A stretch of DNA of 7,822 bases, from contig JACQNV010000052.1 in assembly GCA_016202865.1 (NCBI GenBank), positions 1 through 7,822 of the forward strand. The letters run 5' to 3'. This document shows positions 5,261-7,822 of this stretch, piece by piece. The stretch is from Candidatus Aenigmatarchaeota archaeon (GTDB lineage: Archaea > Aenigmatarchaeota > Aenigmatarchaeia > QMZP01 > JACQNV01). The notes under the pieces are model-generated. The model did no database searches and was not told where the DNA came from. It saw only the letters and a list, made by a program, of their open reading frames with translations. How positions within the stretch are numbered: the first letter of the stretch is position 1; the number at the start of each line of letters is the position of its first letter. The translations under genes were made by a program, and so were the position numbers.

Positions 5261-6297
5261 AAGGCTCAGCTACAAGCATATTCATAATGATTTTAGCGGC
5301 AACAATAATCTTCACTACAATATATGCCTTTGGCATAACAAACGAATCTGGAGAGGGCATACAAAGGGGACAGACAATACAGAAAGACTATCACACAATC
5401 TCCACTGCTCTTGATGTAGCTTCTGTCTACCTTGAAACAGGATTAAGATATTCCATATACCAAGCCCTGTATGAGGTCGGTTTACAGAACAAAACTTGGT
5501 ATAACAATGGAAAAATTGATGTAAAACAGGATTTTCTAAAAAGGTTAAAGCCATCAACAGATGCTGTTTTAATTAAGTATACAAGAGACCCATTTATGTT
5601 TCTAGATAATAATTATCTGGTCACCTTACCACAATATTCAGTTGAAGTGAATGTAGAAAACAATACGCTGACGGCGGATGCATCATCGAGCGGCCGGTTA
5701 CAAGTAGAAAAAACAAGGCCAGAAGAAAACATTTTTTTAGAGAAAACAGTTAAAATGTCAGAGAGTTTTGACTACAAGCTTCTTTCAGATGCACAGAAGT
5801 TTCTTGATGGAGTCAACGATGCAGATATAATAAACCAAACAGTTTCAGACTACTTTAATAAAACCTGGAAAACCTCAGGCGAGTTGCAGCTTTCTGGTTG
5901 CCAAAATAAAGGACAAATAGAAAGCATATCTGTTTTCAATGATGCAAATGGAAAAGGCTTTTCCAATTTTACACAGGCAGAACAAAGCATTTCAGCGGAG
6001 GTTGCATCAACAGTTTCAATGATAAATCTTACTAAATACCCAACAGTCAAACTTAGCCCAAGCACAACTGTCTTGGTAAATTTTGATTGCCCTGCAACTA
6101 AAAACGATTTATGTGACAAACCAGAGCCCAGCTATAAATATACTAAAACATGCAACTTCACATACAGCTATCAAATCAATACATCGGTTGTTCTGGAAAA
6201 CAATCAAACTTATCCAGTTAAAACAGATAGCACTATACAGTTTGTCAACCATTTATTGGAGTTTACGCACATAATTTCCTCCCAATATAAAGCTTAA
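5257..6297 (+). CDS. Large glycosylation-rich anchored surface protein (346 aa)
   Basis: MKGSATSIFI leads into one membrane helix (about residues 7-26), followed by a 320-residue exterior domain. Near the membrane, residues 43-75 form an amphipathic helix containing YSIYQALYEVG. Ten N-x-S/T sequons are seen (N29, 78, 135, 193, 201, 237, 257, 300, 308, 316) and four Cys (215, 278, 286, 299), consistent with an exported, N-glycosylated, disulfide-bonded protein. The second half is Thr/Ser/Asn-rich and beta-like. The ATG overlaps the preceding stop as ATGA, so translation is probably coupled. It is the last and largest gene of the cluster, as expected for a tip adhesin or an accessory large pseudopilin; that role is inference. 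No named family is recognised. Confidence 0.78.
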   Translation: MKGSATSIFIMILAATIIFTTIYAFGITNESGEGIQRGQTIQKDYHTISTALDVASVYLETGLRYSIYQALYEVGLQNKTWYNNGKIDVKQDFLKRLKPSTDAVLIKYTRDPFMFLDNNYLVTLPQYSVEVNVENNTLTADASSSGRLQVEKTRPEENIFLEKTVKMSESFDYKLLSDAQKFLDGVNDADIINQTVSDYFNKTWKTSGELQLSGCQNKGQIESISVFNDANGKGFSNFTQAEQSISAEVASTVSMINLTKYPTVKLSPSTTVLVNFDCPATKNDLCDKPEPSYKYTKTCNFTYSYQINTSVVLENNQTYPVKTDSTIQFVNHLLEFTHIISSQYKA

Positions 6298-6300
6298 AAA
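6285..6300 (+). promoter_or_regulatory. Possible TATA elements at the end of the large surface gene
   Basis: ATATAAAG (6285-6292) and CTTAAAAA (6293-6300) are TATA-like. They would place a transcription start near 6315-6325, so that the folded spacer before alba would be transcribed. Weak evidence. Confidence 0.25.
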
Positions 6301-6342
6301 TAGAATATCACTACAAGAGGTATAGTACTCCATGCTAAAGGG

Positions 6343-6400
6343 GTTCACATAGATCCCTATGCAATTGTTCAAGACCTATGTGGCACTTTTCATTGTGAAC
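6343..6400 (+). promoter_or_regulatory. Overlapping inverted repeats in the spacer before alba
   Basis: The 131-base gap between the surface cluster and alba holds no gene. GTTCACATAG (6343-6352) can pair in three exclusive ways: CATAG with CTATG (6357-6361), CACATAG with CTATGTG (6376-6382), or GTTCACA with TGTGAAC (6394-6400). If transcribed it could act as a switching leader; as DNA, the GTTCACA/TGTGAAC pair ending next to the alba TATA box could be an operator. No known riboswitch class is recognised. Confidence 0.4.
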
Positions 6401-6401
6401 G

Positions 6402-6407
6402 CTATAT
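6402..6407 (+). promoter_or_regulatory. alba TATA box
   Basis: CTATAT lies in GCTATATGG, centred about 25 bases before the ATG at 6429, the spacing expected for a leaderless archaeal mRNA. Confidence 0.5.
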
Positions 6408-6428
6408 GGAGAGAGAGCAGCGAGAACT

Positions 6429-6731
6429 ATGGTAGAACAAGAAGTCAACCAGGAAAAGAAGCAAAGGGCGCCAGAAAACACAATATTTGTTGGGCAGAAG
6501 CCCACAATGGCTTATGTTCTAGCAGTAATAACCCAGTTTTCTGAGGATGCCAAAGAAGTTCACATAAAAGCCAGAGGAAAGTCGATATCAAGAGCTGTTG
6601 ATGTGGCTGAAGTTGTTAGAAGGAAGTTTCTTCAAACTGTCAACACAACTGTAAACATATCAACAGAGGAAATACAAGGCGAAAGGGGAAAGTTAAATGT
6701 TTCTGTGATAGACATAAAGCTTACAAAGTAG
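6429..6731 (+). CDS. albA: Chromatin protein Alba
   Basis: This 100-residue protein is a clear Alba-family (Sac10b) DNA/RNA-binding protein. IFVGQKPTMAYVLAVITQF (19-37) matches the family's VxIGKKPVMNYVLAxLT. KARGKSISRAVDVAEVVRRKF follows as in Sulfolobus Alba, and the C-terminal strand NVSVIDIKLTK closes the fold. Alba dimers coat DNA and RNA in the cytoplasm. The N-terminal extension of about 17 residues is longer than usual and charged. The residue matching Lys16 of Sulfolobus Alba, an acetylation site, is Gln23, while Lys17 is kept as Lys24. The start is supported by the TATA box about 25 bases upstream; no Shine-Dalgarno precedes it. It lies 62 bases before the next gene, which has its own TATA box. 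Confidence 0.95.
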   Translation: MVEQEVNQEKKQRAPENTIFVGQKPTMAYVLAVITQFSEDAKEVHIKARGKSISRAVDVAEVVRRKFLQTVNTTVNISTEEIQGERGKLNVSVIDIKLTK

Positions 6732-6765
6732 TCTCTAATTCTTTCGTATAATTGCCCACTAATCA

Positions 6766-6771
6766 TTTATA
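6766..6771 (+). promoter_or_regulatory. TATA box for the small Zn-ribbon gene
   Basis: TTTATA is centred about 25 bases before the ATG at 6794. The spacing decides that ATG over the in-frame start at 6752, which would lie upstream of this TATA box. Confidence 0.55.
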
Positions 6772-6793
6772 CCACTTGACCAAAATAATAATC

Positions 6794-6994
6794 ATGATAC
6801 TCACCAATTGCCTAAAGTGTCAGAGCAAAAATATAACCCATATATGCGACAAAGTTCTGTTGGAAACCAAGACCATATGCCTTTCATGTGGAAATGAGCT
6901 TGTCTCTAGGCGGGACAAAGCAACTTTCAGCGATGACCTTGATATTTTGAGCGAACTTTCAGGATATAAGAATGGGGTGTCAAAAAAGAATTAA
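6794..6994 (+). CDS. Small Zn-ribbon protein (66 aa)
   Basis: The product begins MILTNCLKCQSKNITHICDK and carries two zinc knuckles, C6xxC9 and C29xxC32 (CLSC), with a further Cys at 18. Spacing and size recall the N-terminal Zn-ribbon of TFIIB/TFB (CxxC, 15-20 residues, CxxCG), but nothing follows beyond an acidic helix (about 40-60), so it is a stand-alone TFB-ribbon-like domain. A role in transcription or as a partner of the winged-helix protein encoded next is plausible inference. The frame extends upstream to 6752, but a TATA box at 6766-6771 makes ATG 6794 the likely leaderless start. The next gene begins 7 bases after the stop, or overlaps by 23 bases if its upstream ATG is used. Confidence 0.78.
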   Translation: MILTNCLKCQSKNITHICDKVLLETKTICLSCGNELVSRRDKATFSDDLDILSELSGYKNGVSKKN

Positions 6995-7001
6995 CCAACC
7001 T

Positions 7002-7235
7002 ATGGAAACAGCTACAGCACTCAATTTGAAAGCCATGCTTTTTATAGAAGATGGTGTGCAGGATTTGGTTAAACTGTCATACCAACTTGATGTAGAAACA
7101 GACAAGCTTAGAAAAACATTTGACGGATTGAAAAAGAAGGGGTTTGTCTCCTCAACAGGAAAAGATAAAGTGAGATTAACAAAGAAAGGTCAGGCATATC
7201 TGAAAAAGAACAAAGATAAAATAGAGTATTGTTAG
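7002..7235 (+). CDS. Small winged-helix DNA-binding protein
   Basis: The 77-residue protein fits a minimal winged helix-turn-helix: helix 1 TALNLKAMLFIEDG, helix 2 VQDLVKLSYQLD, recognition helix VETDKLRKTFDGLKKKG, then a wing with FVSSTGKDKVRLTKKGQAY. Such proteins act as small archaeal transcription regulators or accessory factors. An alternative ATG at 6972 adds ten residues and has AGGA seven bases upstream, but it overlaps the Zn-ribbon gene by 23 bases and adds no recognisable structure; 7002 is preferred with modest certainty. The upstream Zn-ribbon gene is probably cotranscribed, so the two may work as a pair. The stop codon overlaps the stop of the convergent ThiI-like gene. Confidence 0.72.
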   Translation: METATALNLKAMLFIEDGVQDLVKLSYQLDVETDKLRKTFDGLKKKGFVSSTGKDKVRLTKKGQAYLKKNKDKIEYC

Positions 7236-7822
7236 TTTGTGGAAGTCACCAGTTTCTTGATTTTGGTTAAGTGGTTTTTATCAAAACCAACCAAAGGCCT
7301 GAAAACAGTGAGGTCGTATTTGGTTTCAGTGAGATTAGACAGCCTCTCTCCAACCACGATTGCTTCGCAGTGTTTTGCCATTTCATTGATACTGCTGACA
7401 TCCTGTTTTTCTAGGTGTTCTGTGTACATCTTAGGGCCTATATACCATTTATCCAGTACAGAGAGGTACTTCCCAGATTTTCCAATAAAAATGGGCTTAA
7501 TCAAACACCCCCTTTTCATAAAAAACCACGCAGCTACAACATCATCCAGACTATTTATAATACATGCAACCCTGCCCGCAGTCCCTAAAGGTAAGCCACC
7601 TGGGCCCTGTATTATTTCTGTAAAAACATAAGTCTTGTTGTCCCTGATCTCTATCCAAACAGTTTTGTCTGGCTTTGTCAAATTAACTTTCAACTTTAAT
7701 TTCTCAAAAATTTCTTCGCCAACCAACCTCTCTATATCCTGGGAACCAAATTCGTGTTTTCCAACCCTATTACATCTAACTGCAAATGTTTCTTTCTTCT
7801 TAAATTTTTTTGCTAATTTTTC
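7232..7822 (-). CDS. ThiI-like protein: THUMP domain with degenerate PP-loop domain (5'-truncated by window)
   Basis: The frame runs open to the window edge; 196 C-terminal residues are visible and the true start lies beyond 7822. Residues 13-78 match the second half of a ThiI THUMP domain, from FAVRCNRVGKHEFGSQDIE to GPGGLPLGT, the tRNA-binding part of the 4-thiouridine synthase ThiI. In ThiI an adenylating PP-loop SGGxDSxVAA should follow. Here the sequence is VACIINSLDDVVAAW (85-99): the SGG is lost and one residue is missing. The rest keeps FMKRG (101-105) and RPLVGFDK near the end, but the domain is much shorter than the ThiI one and the GxSxxQVxSQT segment is reduced to GERLSNLTETK. It is probably a THUMP-based tRNA-binding paralog without sulfurtransferase chemistry. 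A TTG at 7726 is internal to the domain, not a credible start. Confidence 0.82.
   Translation of the reverse strand, partial: EKLAKKFKKKETFAVRCNRVGKHEFGSQDIERLVGEEIFEKLKLKVNLTKPDKTVWIEIRDNKTYVFTEIIQGPGGLPLGTAGRVACIINSLDDVVAAWFFMKRGCLIKPIFIGKSGKYLSVLDKWYIGPKMYTEHLEKQDVSSINEMAKHCEAIVVGERLSNLTETKYDLTVFRPLVGFDKNHLTKIKKLVTSTN
7262..7295. terminator. Hairpin downstream of the winged-helix gene, possible terminator
   Basis: TTTGGTT (7262-7268) pairs with AACCAAA (7289-7295), and GGTTTT (7273-7278) with AAAACC (7283-7288) around the loop TATC, leaving a 4-base bulge on the 5' side. T5 at 7275-7279 is part of the stem. It lies 26 bases after the + strand stop and inside the 3' end of the - strand gene. 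A terminating role is inferred; there is no T-run after the stem. Confidence 0.3.

Noticed and set aside
2378..6297. Provirus or filamentous-virus explanation for the tiny coat-like membrane proteins
   Set aside because: No integrase, replication, packaging or morphogenesis ATPase gene and no attachment-site repeats were seen, and ordinary chromosomal genes flank both sides.
6337..6362. tRNA T-arm-like sequence (GGGGTTCACATAGATCCC)
   Set aside because: The loop is too long and no acceptor, D or anticodon arms can be built around it, so no tRNA gene is called.
6359..6544. 61-codon + strand frame overlapping alba
   Set aside because: It is an out-of-frame reading of the alba coding region with no recognisable content.
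7239..7631. 130-codon + strand frame opposite the ThiI-like gene
   Set aside because: The minus strand encodes a clear THUMP/ThiI-like sequence here; the + frame is its shadow.

Overview
The window reads as an AT-rich archaeal chromosome segment. The evidence is a ribosomal protein L40e gene, an Alba chromatin gene, a UbiA-family prenyltransferase of the archaeal ether-lipid type, a THUMP/ThiI-like gene, and TTTAWA-type TATA boxes about 25 bases before several ATG starts with no consistent Shine-Dalgarno sequence (leaderless style). Very small genes, compact spacing and several lineage-specific small Zn-ribbon proteins suggest a DPANN-type archaeon (for example the Woesearchaeota/Pacearchaeota side). 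That placement is inference, not proof. No tRNA, rRNA, CRISPR array, insertion sequence or transposase was seen.

Left part (1-2363, all +): L40e (38-220); a DGGGP-synthase-like UbiA prenyltransferase (309-1214) behind a promoter with repeated CTTCTTTCTT-type arms; an unrecognised 98-residue Zn-ribbon/coiled-coil protein (1261-1557); and an MTA/purine nucleoside phosphorylase-family protein (1587-2363) whose usual Arg-His phosphate-site motif appears to be replaced.

Middle part (2378-6297, all +): the unusual part of the window, nine consecutive genes for membrane-anchored or exported proteins. It opens with three tiny single-helix proteins (53, 45 and 50 residues) that look like diverged tandem relatives. 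Six longer proteins follow (110, 214, 125, 128, 149 and 346 residues). Each has one N-terminal hydrophobic segment, mostly after a short MK(G/A) or KRKG start, and an outer domain with Cys and/or N-glycosylation sequons. They resemble type IV pilin-like or pseudopilin-like surface proteins, but no assembly ATPase, platform protein or prepilin peptidase lies in the window. The last four genes are tightly packed (36-base gap, 14-base overlap, ATGA overlap) and probably form one transcript. I infer a cell-surface filament or adhesin assembly.

Right part (6298-7822): a 131-base spacer with mutually exclusive inverted repeats, then Alba (6429-6731), a small Zn-ribbon protein (6794-6994) and a small winged-helix protein (7002-7235). 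Converging on these from the - strand is a ThiI-like THUMP protein (7232-7822, its start beyond the window) with a shortened and degenerate PP-loop domain. The two convergent genes share overlapping stop codons. Housekeeping genes on both sides indicate that the surface cluster is part of the chromosome rather than an evident virus or plasmid.
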